Origin: Thunnus maccoyii
Lineage: Eukaryota; Chordata; Actinopteri; Scombriformes; Scombridae
Length of the DNA: 64,000 bases
Assembly: GCF_910596095.1 (NCBI RefSeq)
Contig: NC_056538.1
Span: 19,082,501 to 19,146,500 of the forward strand
Direction of reading: 5' to 3'
Part shown: positions 44,346 to 56,011 of the stretch, piece after piece
Numbering within the stretch: the stretch's first letter is position 1
Layout: every line of letters starts with the position of its first letter
Translations under genes and position numbers: made by a program
Notes under the pieces: generated by a model
Told to the model about the DNA's origin: nothing
What the model saw: only the letters and a program-made list of their open reading frames with translations
Databases searched by the model: none

Positions 44346-47300
44346 CAGCCAACTTGGTGGTAGTGGCTTTTGCTAACGGCCATAATGTTAAGCACGCCTC
44401 TTGTCTGACACTCTCCTACACATCACATATCTTGTTTTCAGCATGTATGCCATCTGTCCCTGTTTGTATTTTGCTGCTATAATTGATACTGATGTGTTAA
44501 CCTGAATATCAAGGATGGAAGTACCATGTTATTTTCAGGTTGCTTCTGACTTTTTTGTGATGTCATGTTTCCGACCCATGTCACTACCTCTTTGTTTTTA
44601 GTTGAGTCTCAAAATCAAAAATAAAAACCCCTTGCAAACCACTTACAAAAAAATATTCACTTGGAGGAAATGCATACTATGTGCATGCAGAATTGTATTT
44701 TTATGTAATTTGAATGTAATTTTAAAAAATCTGTTTGAAATGAAATGCAGAATATTCATTTAAATATATATTTTCTTGCAATTTAACTTGGTCAGTTTAG
44801 CTATTTGTCATACAGAACTGACTCAGGTTGTCATGCTGTGGCTTCTTCTTGTTCAAATTTGAGTAAGCACACACAGATACACACCACACTGAGAAACAAA
44901 TACATTGTGCTGCTGAGAAGTACTTTTGAGGCAGAGGCAGAGGCAGAATATGAGCAGCTAAACCACAGCAATGAGACAGATCAGTTTTCTTGTAAGCTGC
45001 GGGTGACTTCCCTCTAGATTCATATATCATGGTACTTTCTATTGTTGGTGAAACTTGTCTCATAGGTTTCCTTTAATAAAACTAAAACATACTAATCTGT
45101 ATTTGGTGTTTATCTAATGTGAGCTTGGAGTTTTGTTTCACAGCTGTGACTGAAATTATTTCAGATATTTTCAGGTTCCCCTCTCTGTGTTGATACGATA
45201 TTTCATAGGACAGAAACATAAATGGCAGATGATCATGGAGTTGGCAACTTTTCTCTGCAATTTTTCTTTGAGATCAAAGGTAGACTTTTTATGCAGCTGC
45301 AATTTGAAAACTTGAGTCTGTTGTCATGATAACACAAATTAAAGCCAGTCAGAAGAAACTTCACCTTTCTATAACTGGGTCCCATAAAACACTGCCTGCA
45401 AATGTTGATCACTTGTGAATCTACACAAAACTTCCACACACCAACACAACCTTTTAATTCAGGAGAAACATTTATCAACACATGATTAGCCCTGTCTGAC
45501 ATATTTTCATATCAGTGATGTGATAAGAATCCATTTTTAGTTTTTACCCGATGCAGCTGTGCTAATTTTCACACCTCCAAACATGTCACGTGACTGAATC
45601 TGCATCCTGAGCTACAAACAGTTACTGAACATTTGATATGCATGTATTATAGCACTGTGCTACAGACTGAACTGAGTTACAGTATCATGCCCAGTGTTTT
45701 TTTGTAGAGCAACACTGTTTTAATATCTAGTTTTAAGAGCTTCACTGTTTTATTTTATATTTTGCTCACACTATACTTACTCCCAACAAGTTTAATTTAG
45801 TTAGTAATGTATCGAATAACAACAAACTAGCAAAAATGAAGTATTATTCCAGCATAGGAATACTGATTGCACTTGATGCTGCAGATCAGCTGTTTGGGTA
45901 GTGTGCCGGTGTAATACAGTGCATGGCATGCGTAGGAATACGGAAGTTTTACGTTGGGAAAATGTAATGCCAAAGGAAAAGGCTGTCTGATGGCAAGGTA
46001 ATGTGGTGAAAATATTCTAAATATAGCGTACACTTAAACTAATATTGACTTTTTTAGGTGGGCCTTTATTTGGGTGGCTAAAATATGTTTTGCTGCTGGC
46101 CCCGTCCACAGCAGTACATTGCTTAGCTTCTGTGCTGGTACTCTTGCCTGCTTCTCCAAACTGGAAGCATGCCGACCCAAATTTACTGCAGGTTATACAC
46201 AGACTATGGATAACAACCTCATACAACCCCATTTAAAAAAATATGAACTATCCCGTTAAAGGATAAGGCTGGTGATTTTCTATATTTTTCTTATTGTCAA
46301 CAAATCTCATATGCAGAGCCAAATCAAGAGTGAACTCATCCTACTTACAAGTATTGTGTGTAAATCCAAAGCCTTACATATTGTAATCCTCTGTGCGGTA
46401 GACCTCCGTTGTTGTCCAAAAACTATTTAAAACACATCAGTGAGCCACACTGTTGCACTGGTCGACATGTTCCTTCACCCCGAAGATTACGGTCACGTTA
46501 GTTTGTTAGTTTACATTTACAGTACTTATGCTAGCTTGTTGTACTACATATCACAATCACTTGACTTTGTACTGAAGTTCTTTCGGACATTTACAGTGTA
46601 GCACAAAGTCAAGAGGTTGTAATATATAGCTTAACAAGCTAGCGAAGCTCCGTAAATGGAGCCCCATTCCTGCATATGTGCAGTGACGTCTGCTGTACAA
46701 GAGAGTTCTTTCCTGAGACTCCTGAGAAAATGTGATTGCTCTTATTAGTTTTCAGAGCCGTTCCTAGACAGACTACAGAAGCCATTGCCTTTGGGATGAG
46801 GGAACTTGTCACCCAATGCAAAGGTGTGACTCATTGACGTGTTTTTAATAGTTTTTGGACAACAACAGTCTAGGACACAGAGGAATACACACAATACTTG
46901 TAAGTAGGATCAATTCATTGTTGGTTTGACCCTGAACATAATATTTGTTTACAATAAGAAAAATATAGAAAATCACTAACCTTATCCTTTACTTGGAACT
47001 TGGAGGCGACAGGGCAGATACACATTGCCTAGAAGTTGGTGGGTGGAGGATCAGTAGGGGCCTAAAACCTTTTTTATTTTATCCCAGGGCTTCCTAACAG
47101 GTTAATCCAGCAATGCATGGAGTGATAAAAAAGGGATTATCTATGCTTTTCATTTGGGGATGCACAGAGAACATGCAGGGCAAAACCAGTAACATGTGAT
47201 ACTTTGCAGTTTCAGATTTTTTTTCTCACCCTTTAGGATTAACCAAATGTTGTCTCACTTCCCTGCACTTTATGCTGCACATAGAGAAATACAGTAGGTC

Positions 47301-48610
47301 ACATGATTTTTCTACCACTGTTATGGATCTGGTTTATCTCAATAACGAACTGCATTTACCCACAAATAGTGTGAAGATATAGTTTCACTGAGGTAAATGT
47401 TGAATACCTGAAAATTCAGTCCTGGCCGCATTTGTTTTCTCTGCTGTTAATACAATGAGGGACTTTTTTAAAACTGATTAGAAGCCTAAAAGAGGAAGTA
47501 TCTTAGTTTAGACGCTTCGAAACTACTGCTCTGGTTCTTGTACAGAATTTGCATATGGGGATCCCATATATAGCTAAGTGATATATAACGTTTCATTTCC
47601 AGTAGGTATCACGTTACAGGGTTTTCCTTGTGTGTGCTTGTTTTGTTGAGTCATGGTTTCTGAAATCCACATCAGTTGTTTACCCATTGCTTTTTTTATT
47701 TTTCTTATAAATGTACAACATTTACAGAATATTCCACTGAAACAATTTCTTTTAATCACTTGTAGAAGAGCAGCGTCATATGTTTAAAACAATAGACAGT
47801 ATATAAACAGCTTTTTTCATGACACATAATAAATAATTTAAACAGGCATGTAGCTAAAAGAAAGGTCAGAAGTGTAGGCCTCAGACATATCAAACTCACT
47901 TGCTGAGTCAGAGAGAAGTAAAAGAATCTGTAACAAAATGTCCGGCACATGATTCAATGATTGAAATGTTTGTTCCTTAATTTTGCTTTTTGCTTGACAC
48001 AATTTATATGGCACAAGCTTGTTGAGTGATATTTTAAGAAGCTAGTCTAACAATATTTCTGATTGAATAGAAATCTATTTCAAAGTGCCTCTCAAGTAAT
48101 TTATTTAATGATTGAATAGTGGCAGTGGCAAGCAAGCAAAAACACATTTCAGAAACTTAAAGAGTTGGTTACTGACATAGGGAATTCAATTGCCGGCAGA
48201 TGTGGGAGGTTGGGAGAACTCGCAAAATGTCCAAAAGCACGTAACTGTTAAACTGTAGCTCTGCATTGCTCCCCACACCAGTTTCACTTCCGGCATATTG
48301 CATTTTTTTCAGCTGTCAATATAGTCAGTAAAACGGGTAGAATGACGTCCTTGACATTACAGACTCTGTACAGACAGACTCTTGAGACACCAACCAAGCT
48401 GAGACACCAAACCACAGCCAGCAGCTTTGTGGTCTTACCCCTATTTCCATCCAATGTTCAACAACAGCCTCCCCAAATACGGACTAATGCTTCATTTTCA
48501 TGATTCACAAGATGTCTAATGAAGCAAAAGGGAGTGTATTGCTCCAATATAGCTCTCAGACAAGTCATGTAATCACGTTTCTATGAATAGCGTTGTTGCA
48601 TTCCAGTGTA
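44346..48610. other. Convergent spacer between the smim35-like gene and il10ra
   Basis: The smim35-like 3' UTR runs from 44346, with AATAAA candidates near 44622 and 45076. On the other strand the il10ra 3' UTR runs leftward from 48610, with AATAAA candidates at about 48105-48100. Between them lies a MITE at 46259-46989. No further exon was recognised. Confidence 0.45.
46259..46989. mobile_element. Tc1/mariner-type MITE with long inverted repeats and TA target duplication
   Basis: The tips are AAGGATAAGG and CCTTATCCTT, directly flanked by TA on each side (46257-46258 and 46990-46991). The inverted repeats run about 170 bases with scattered mismatches. For example, GTGATTTTCTATATTTTTCT and CCTACTTACAAGTATTGTGT occur near the left end and inverted near the right end. 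The element is 731 bp and non-coding. A TA duplication points to the Tc1/mariner superfamily. Confidence 0.85.
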
Positions 48611-50024
48611 TCAGTCAGTTGTCAGCTGTACATCACAGAGAGAGAGGGGAACATTGTTCATATTGATGTCCTGTCCTCCCTCCACTAGGGTCTGTGGTGA
48701 CAGAGCTGATAGCAGAGGGAAAGTCTCCCCCAGATGTATAAAAGTTGTTTCGAAGTCACTCATCATGACCGTGTCCATTTGTGTTCTAGGATAACTTGAA
48801 ATTGTGAGCTCCTCTTTGTAAGAGTCAATAATGTCACATTTGCCGCTCAATAGTCCATTTTCAATACACACAGCTCTGTATTGTTTGATCATATCTGTTT
48901 CACTGAGGCCTTGTTTATGGCACCAAGTGCACTGACCTGCTCCTGAGCAGATACACAATTGAGGCCCAGCCCTGTAACCTGTGACCACTTCGGCCAAAAC
49001 TGGATCAGGAATTGTCTGTTTAAGCACTTCCTCATCATCATAGACACGAATCTGCACAGTTGAGCGGCTCTGGCTGTGGTAATTACCACCAGCAACAAAC
49101 TCTTTCAGAGGTTCGCTGTCCAGTGCATCCAGATTCAAGGATGAAGAATCAAGCTGGTTGCCCAGCCCCACCCCACTATCCTCCCTCTTCCTAACTGTGT
49201 CAGTGTTAGTCCTCTTATCCTGCAGGGGGTAATCTGTCTGACTGCTCTCTGGTCCTCCCATGCTCCCACAGCCACTGTCCTCTTGTCTCATTGGAGGACT
49301 TCCTTCTCTTTTGGTAGCAGAGGTAGACTTCACGCTGACCCCGCTGTCTGTGCTTGTTCTCCTGTTCTCCTCTCCATTGTTCTCTGTCATGGTAACATGG
49401 AGTGTCACTGGGTCTTTGGCAATACAATTTTTCACTTCTGTTCTGTAACTGGAGAGGAACCAGCCTTTGTCTGTGACGACTTCCATCATCCCATCTCCAG
49501 GAGTGAGTGGGTGCCAGTCACATAGAGGGGCTTTCTAGTGTGAGAGGAGAGAGGATGTACTTGTCACTTTTAGGAACAAGATTAGTTATGACCTCGGCTA
49601 ATATCAAGTTTGTGATGTCAGGGGTTTTTTATGACCCAAGTTGTGATCTCCTTTTGCTTTTCCTCTTCATGACAAATGTTGGTTCCCTTTTCTATTTATT
49701 TAATAGTACAAGGCTACATGACTGTGTTTCTTCTTGATTTTCTGTAATTACAGTGTACTTACCAATGCAACAGGTGTTTTCTCTGGATGTTTCAGGTAAC
49801 ACAGTAGGATGGTTGCTATAATAGCAATGATGGCCAACACACCCATAATGGACAAGGATGAAACAGCAATCATGAACCACTCTGGAGGGAGCAAAAACAC
49901 AAAGTTTAGTAGGTGTTTTGGGTGTAAATACAATTACAGCTCTAGATGTAAATCTGTATCATATCATATATCATATCATTTCACATCATATCATATCATA
50001 TCATATCATATCATATCATGTATA

Positions 50025-50106
<82 letters not shown>

Positions 50107-52159
50107 CAGTTGTGTGCCTCATCTCATGTTTATTTTATTGCTGGCATTTTCTTCTGTTTGTTGTGCTAATTTTCTATTGTTGTGATCTTTTCCTCAGTAT
50201 GTTTTGCTCACCTTGCTCTGGTAGCAGCAGACACTGTGTAGGGGACCAATTGCTGGGATTGCGAGCTCCTTCACCTATTACCTTGATACTGACACAGTAC
50301 TCTCTCCCCCAATGGAGAGAATTGAAAATCTTGGTCTCCTGATCCTCTCTCCGATCATATTTCATGAATGCAGTGGTATTCTGTAATGTCAGTGTAAATG
50401 TCAATTCGGGCAGCTAGCTATGATATGATATGTTGAAACACAGTATTATTTTAGGTACAGATTGTTATACTGCATCATAAACCAAACCAAAACTATAAAT
50501 GGCATAGTCACATTAACAAGAAAACATTAACAACTTAGATTTAGCTATTGTCTCGTTTTTTTAAATCTGTTTTAAAAGACCTGTCAATCAGTTTAAGAGT
50601 GATACAGTAAGTCTCAATCTTTTTTCACAGGTTTTGCCTTTAAACCCTATCCTTAGGCTCACCTTAGGATGGGGTCCTCTTTCCTCCAGTTGGATAGTGT
50701 AGGTAAGCCCATAGGGAAAGAGCTTATTCAGAATAGGTTTTTTGTGAACGTAAACTGCTAGAGTGCTGGACGTAGCCCACAAAGTGAAGGAGGGAGGCTG
50801 CAGTTTACCTATAGGAACAGAGAAAGGTAAGAAAACGTGTAAAGAATTACCTTATTGTGTGCCTAAATTAAAATACACAATATTTTAATCATGCTACACT
50901 GGCATTACACCAAACTGACATACAACTGTGCTTACCGTCGTTTGGGAGAAATCTCGCAAACTTCCATGCAGACTCATCATCTCCGGCCACCAGCTGAACT
51001 CTGACCTTGTAGGCAGCACGATGGTCCTCTATAAAGCCGCTCAAGTCACAGTAGGTCTCTGTGATCCCTGTACAGATGGGCACCATTGCATCTTTCTCAA
51101 CATACCTGAGGACAGAAAAAAACACCATTCACTAACTGGAGAGAGTTGAGCCATTGCATAATACATGGTGAAATAAAACCTAAAATTTTAATAAAAGTCA
51201 TCTTTAACAATTAGCCATTCTTCTTCATTAATGAATCAGTGGACAAATATGACAAAGCAAAGAGCAAATCTAAGCTGCTCAGAGGAAAAGAAAAAAATAG
51301 AGAATGGTGGAAAATTTGAATTGCAAAACAGGATGCTGTAACTCTGAAGTAAAAGTGTCATTATTGGTATTGTGAAGTAAAACATACTTTGACATTTGTA
51401 CATTGTACTTGGTGTTTGAAGGGGCATCTGCAGAACGGTTCCAATACACTATTACCTCCTCATCCAAAATATCCAACCACAGTTTATCAGGCTTAGGGAT
51501 GTCCAGTCCTGCCACAGAAAAAAAGGAAGATTATGATGTGCATTCATTATTCATTATTACAAAAATGTCTACAAATAAAGTACAGTTCTCATCTGGCCGA
51601 GAGAGGAGACATTTGTATCATATCAAACGAATGCTGTGTGGAAGATGTGGTTAGGAGGAGAAAAGGAAGTCTGGCTGCCAAAAAGACGCACAAATCTTGC
51701 AAATAATTTATGGGATCTCTGATCATAATGAGATTGTGGTTTTTCTGTAAAGGAAACAGAGTTGTATCTATTTCCACTCTAACTGAGTGTTTCTGAGAGA
51801 AAAAGAACAATGTGTGATAAATTTGTCCCCGTCCCGACACTTTCCTGATGGAAAGGAAACATATTTTTATCATAAAAAATAAACATTTTTCAGAATGTTT
51901 TAATTTAACATACAGAATTTCACATAAATTGATTGAACTGAACAATTCTATAATGATAAACAAACACGATTGTCAGGATAACCATAGTAAGAATATATTT
52001 GTTTCATTTAAATACAAAGCAAAATTTAAATAGACACATAAAACATTCAGATATATTGAGACTTCAGATATAGTGTAATAAAAGTTGTTAATTACCTGAT
52101 ACACTGCTTATTGAAATAATCAGTAAGACAAGAATTGGTGTCTTGTTCCTCATATCCAT
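48611..52159 (-). CDS. il10ra: Interleukin-10 receptor subunit alpha (7 exons, 570 aa)
   Basis: Exons (minus): 52159-52096, 51508-51388, 51105-50936, 50808-50663, 50380-50212, 49881-49763, 49534-48611. They total 1713 nt in frame, and seven exons fit class II cytokine receptors. A signal peptide (TPILVLLIISISSVSG) is followed by two fibronectin-III-like domains (for example LWLDILDEEVIVYWNRS, LPNDGKLQPPSFTLWA), a membrane helix at about 227-250 and a 310-residue cytoplasmic tail. The tail has YPLQ (about Y365) and YHSQ (about Y415), both YxxQ STAT3 docking patterns. It also has EDSGCGS (about 348-354), a beta-TrCP-type DSGxxS degron. It should bind IL-10 and signal through JAK1/STAT3 with IL10RB. 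Length matches human (578 aa). An in-frame upstream ATG near 52184 is an alternative start. The family is certain; the exact member is backed by synteny. Confidence 0.85.
49957..50102. repeat. (ATCAT)n pentamer followed by a long (TA)n array in an il10ra intron
   Basis: Pentameric CATAT/ATCAT repeats fill about 49957-50019, passing into roughly 75 bases of TA. Together they take up almost half of the short intron between the exons at 50212 and 49881. Confidence 0.95.
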
Positions 52160-55100
52160 TTTTGGTATTTGGAGAGATATCATCATTCACTCATAAATCG
52201 TCATGATCCATATAGTAGCCGCCAATAAAGTCTCGTATTCCAAGCGTTATCCAGAAAAATTCTATGTAACTGTGCAGAATAACATTCAATTGTTGATAAC
52301 TGTTGACTGAAGGGACGCAGCTGTTCTCTCACTGATACTGTGCCGACTGTTCATCTGTGGAAGAAATGAAAAGAGGTAGCTTCTTTTTCCCTGATGGCAT
52401 TATCTACATAACCCTCCCCAGATACCTTCCTCTATTGCTTAAGCCCCCTCCCACTCACATGATGCGTTTCCTGTTATGACTATAGTGACGCTGTGCAAAG
52501 TTTCATCTCTCTGTCCTCTCCCAGCAAACTTTTTCCTTCTCTTTTTTCTTTTTCTTTTCCTCTTTCTTGACTTTCAAGAGGTTCATGATGTTCCATACGC
52601 TGCTATCAAGGGCTTTCAGAAAAAAAAAACTGTGAGGCTCAGATACAAGAAAAGGGAAGAGTTCAGAAATTCCCTTTCCTTTTTTTAAAAAAAACCAAAA
52701 AAAAAAAACCCTATATGGTAGCTATAGATAAAAGAGACATTCTGATGCTTTCAAATATAATTAGTATCCTTTAATTTCTTAGTTTCCCTAATGAAAAAGA
52801 TATGGTTTGAACCAGTGGCAAACACATCTATGTCTAAAGTTGCCTGTGTTTAGTTTGCATGTGCATGTGCGTGCCTGTTTCATTACAATAACTATCTTTT
52901 CCTGTGCTAGTCTCTAAAACCTCAGTTGTGGTTAGCTGCATTGCAAATATGTTATACAAAGACCACAGGCAGAGATAGCTGTGAGGAGAACCACTCAAAA
53001 CACACATTCATACTAGCTAGAATTTGAATGTATGTTTATTTTTTAAGTGCAATAAAAGCAAAACAACCTTGACTGAGAGGTAGGATATCACTTGTTTTGT
53101 TGGTAAAACATATGTCATGATTGTTGATTTTTCTTCTGAAATGTGTAGCCAGGGGAGGGAATACATATTAGTGTTTAAAAATGACCTATAACCACTTGTT
53201 TATGACTCTTAAGTGATATTTGTATGACCTTTTAAAATACTAATCAAGAAAGTGGAATATCTGTTGACATCTACAGTTTCAACAAAACACGGTGACTGTG
53301 GGACCATATTTCCTCATCTTACCCACACAATGAACTTTTCACCATTTTGTTGTTATCACTTTTCTGTAGATTTTAAAAGGAAATGTTTGATAAAAGGTTA
53401 TTGTGGGTGGATATGAGTTATGGGTTTCTTTCATCATATTAGCCTGACGTTGGCAAATTACTCAAGACAATGTATGCACTGGTCACCAGTTAATAATCAT
53501 TTAACCAAAGATTATTATCTAGTAAATGCACTTTCTCATACTGACTTGTCAGTATTTCCATGAAACAATGTAGACTTAGTGTACAAACAAGATGTAAAAC
53601 TTTCACCTATATGTCTGAATTTTCCTTTCACCTTAAGATACTAGATAATAAATCTGTAATCACAGGATGGATTTATAGCACAACTGCTCTAAAACTAATG
53701 AGATGTTTATTGTTCAACCAACCAAACTATCTTGCTTTTCTCCTCCCTTTGCTCAGGTTTTTCTCATGACCTTATTTAGTGACTAAATACAATGTTTGTC
53801 TCATTCACAGGACACACTTTTTTGAAATTCTTTTAAAGTGCTTTCAATTCTGAGAAAGTGCTTTGCCATTAAATGTAGCCAAATATATCATCCTGGTTTC
53901 CCCTTGTGTTTCTTATGTCCTTTGGTGTTTCTGCCTCACATGTGTGTGAGTTTTACTTCCTAGTAAATGCAAAAACACTAAACCACATAACTAGGTATTA
54001 GTGTTCTTTTTAGTTTCTGTCTTGCAGATGGACAGAGAACTGGGAGGTGTGGGGGTCATGATCTGTGACACCTAAATGTCACAGATCATGTGTTGTTCAG
54101 AAGAGGAATTTTCCACACAAGTCACTGGTACATGAAATGTATATATTATATCACCCTCTAGTGGTCTTAAAAGGTGCACAGATCTTCACATTGAATATTT
54201 TTTGGGGCTTCCCATCATCATCGTTCAGTATGCCAGTATTGATATGATTTAGACTGATACAAAGACTGAACATCAACGGTCTTCTGTTTTTCAGCACTCT
54301 GAAATGATATATTAATATAGTGAGCTCATCTGCTTAAGATTTGTATATTTTGTGGGGAATTTTGCCTTAACCTAATAATACCAAGTTGAATCAAAGAGGA
54401 AACGTGGGAAGAGAGAGAGAGAGTGATGATGTACCACAAAGTTCCTTTGGCAGCTTCAAATTGGGTGGTTATGTGGTATGTGTCTAAAACCACAAGACTA
54501 CTGTGCCCTATATTCATAACTATGTTCTGTATATTGCTAAAACACAACACCAGATGTTTAGAGTAGAGCTTTAATGTCCCCAAGAGGCAGTTTAGGCAGT
54601 TTTTTTTAATACAGCAATGAATAAAAGCAAGAATCAGTACAAAACATAAATGAATAAATACACAGGTTCACCACAAGGTAACTAATTGTCATAATCTACA
54701 GAAAGCAGGGTACACCCTGTCGCATCTATAGTTGGAAACAGTCCAAAGCTCATTTGTTTAAAAAGCCAATAGCTGAAGCAATAAAAGACTTCATATATCT
54801 GGTGTCCTGATGGCAGCAAATTAAACTAGTGGCAAAGAGCATTTAAATTTTCACCAGGTTTATAGAGGCAGGGCTCCACCTCATCACACTTCACTGGTGA
54901 GCTGAGATGTCTCAGGGACAGTCCAGTGTGTCAGGGTGAAAGATGCAGGAACAGCATACACTGAGAAGCAAAACTGAATCGGTGGAAGTGTGCAAAGGGA
55001 GACGCAGCAAAGGACAGCCCTTGAGGGAATTCCACAGAGACAGATCGTTCACACATTTTGTTATTGGTCAAGGAACAGACAACAACAGCAGTGATATTTG

Positions 55101-56011
55101 CAAGAGGGAGCAGTGGTGAGACACAAGGGACTGAAAGAGGAACTAGAGATCATTTGGAAAGTAAATGTAAAAGTGACCCCAGTGGTGGCTCCAAAAGTTT
55201 CCAAAAAATCTGAGATCAGAAAGATCACATTTTAGGAAGAGCAAAGATGTTGTGTTGAAGCCTGAAATTCAAAGACAGCAAGTGTTCAAGAGGTTAATGA
55301 AAACTCACATACAGTACCACCAATATGAGTGAGGGAACCTTTCAAACAATAGAGTTACATTTACAAATTTGCACACATGTTAGTCATTAACTTAATTTCC
55401 TCACAGAATTCTTTTCTTTCTTGAACATTTCCTTGAACTGTCTATCAGCGTATGTGTGCATAATACAACTTTTACAGATAAAACATCCTGCATTAAAATG
55501 AAATAAGGGAGCTTTTCATTGTGTGTGAAAAACATTCAGTCTCAGCCTTTTCTTCTTTTTCTCTTGGAGTCTGTGGAGAGGAAGCCATTTTGGTTCAGGG
55601 CCCTGACAGCTCAGCTGGAGTCATTTGAGCTGTAATGCAGCTTCATACTGTCAAACAAGCTTTGACTGTCTCAGGCTTCCACGAAACCGGTCTGGCAGGT
55701 GGGAAACTGGTGCACTGGACACGCCCGTCACTGTGAGAAGAAGAATAAAGGATTGAGAGAATGAGGCTGGAGGTGGGAGGTGTTAGGAGGGAGGGGGAAG
55801 GCAGACCTACCTGAGAATGCTCAAATGAAGGTCAGTAACAAATGCACAGCAGAGTTTAAGGAGAAGAAAAGAAAAGAGAGAGGATAGGAGAGGTGTTTAA
55901 TGTGGCACCACCATGCTCTAACCACTGCTGTGTGACTGAGGAAACACCTGGATGTGAAAAAGCTCCACCTGCTCTCACCTCCACTCTCCACTCTGTGCTG
56001 CCCTAAGTACG
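52160..56011. other. Spacer between the divergent il10ra and tmprss13 genes
   Basis: The 3.85 kb should hold both promoters. It is AT-rich with T- and A-runs near 52550 and 52685, and a possible retroelement fragment lies at 54560-54910. The last part, from about 55560, is richer in GC and probably contains tmprss13 5' UTR sequence. I found no exon of another gene. Confidence 0.4.
54560..54910 (-). mobile_element. Possible LINE 3'-end fragment
   Basis: The start, TTTAATGTCCCCAAGAGGCA followed by a T-run and TACAGCAATG, resembles the 3' ends of teleost non-LTR elements read in antisense. No reverse transcriptase motif is present. Tentative. Confidence 0.35.

Noticed and set aside
49809-50342. 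A 177-codon plus-strand frame
   Set aside because: It runs through the pentamer and TA arrays (Ile-Tyr repeats) and lies antisense to il10ra exons; repeats simply lack stops.
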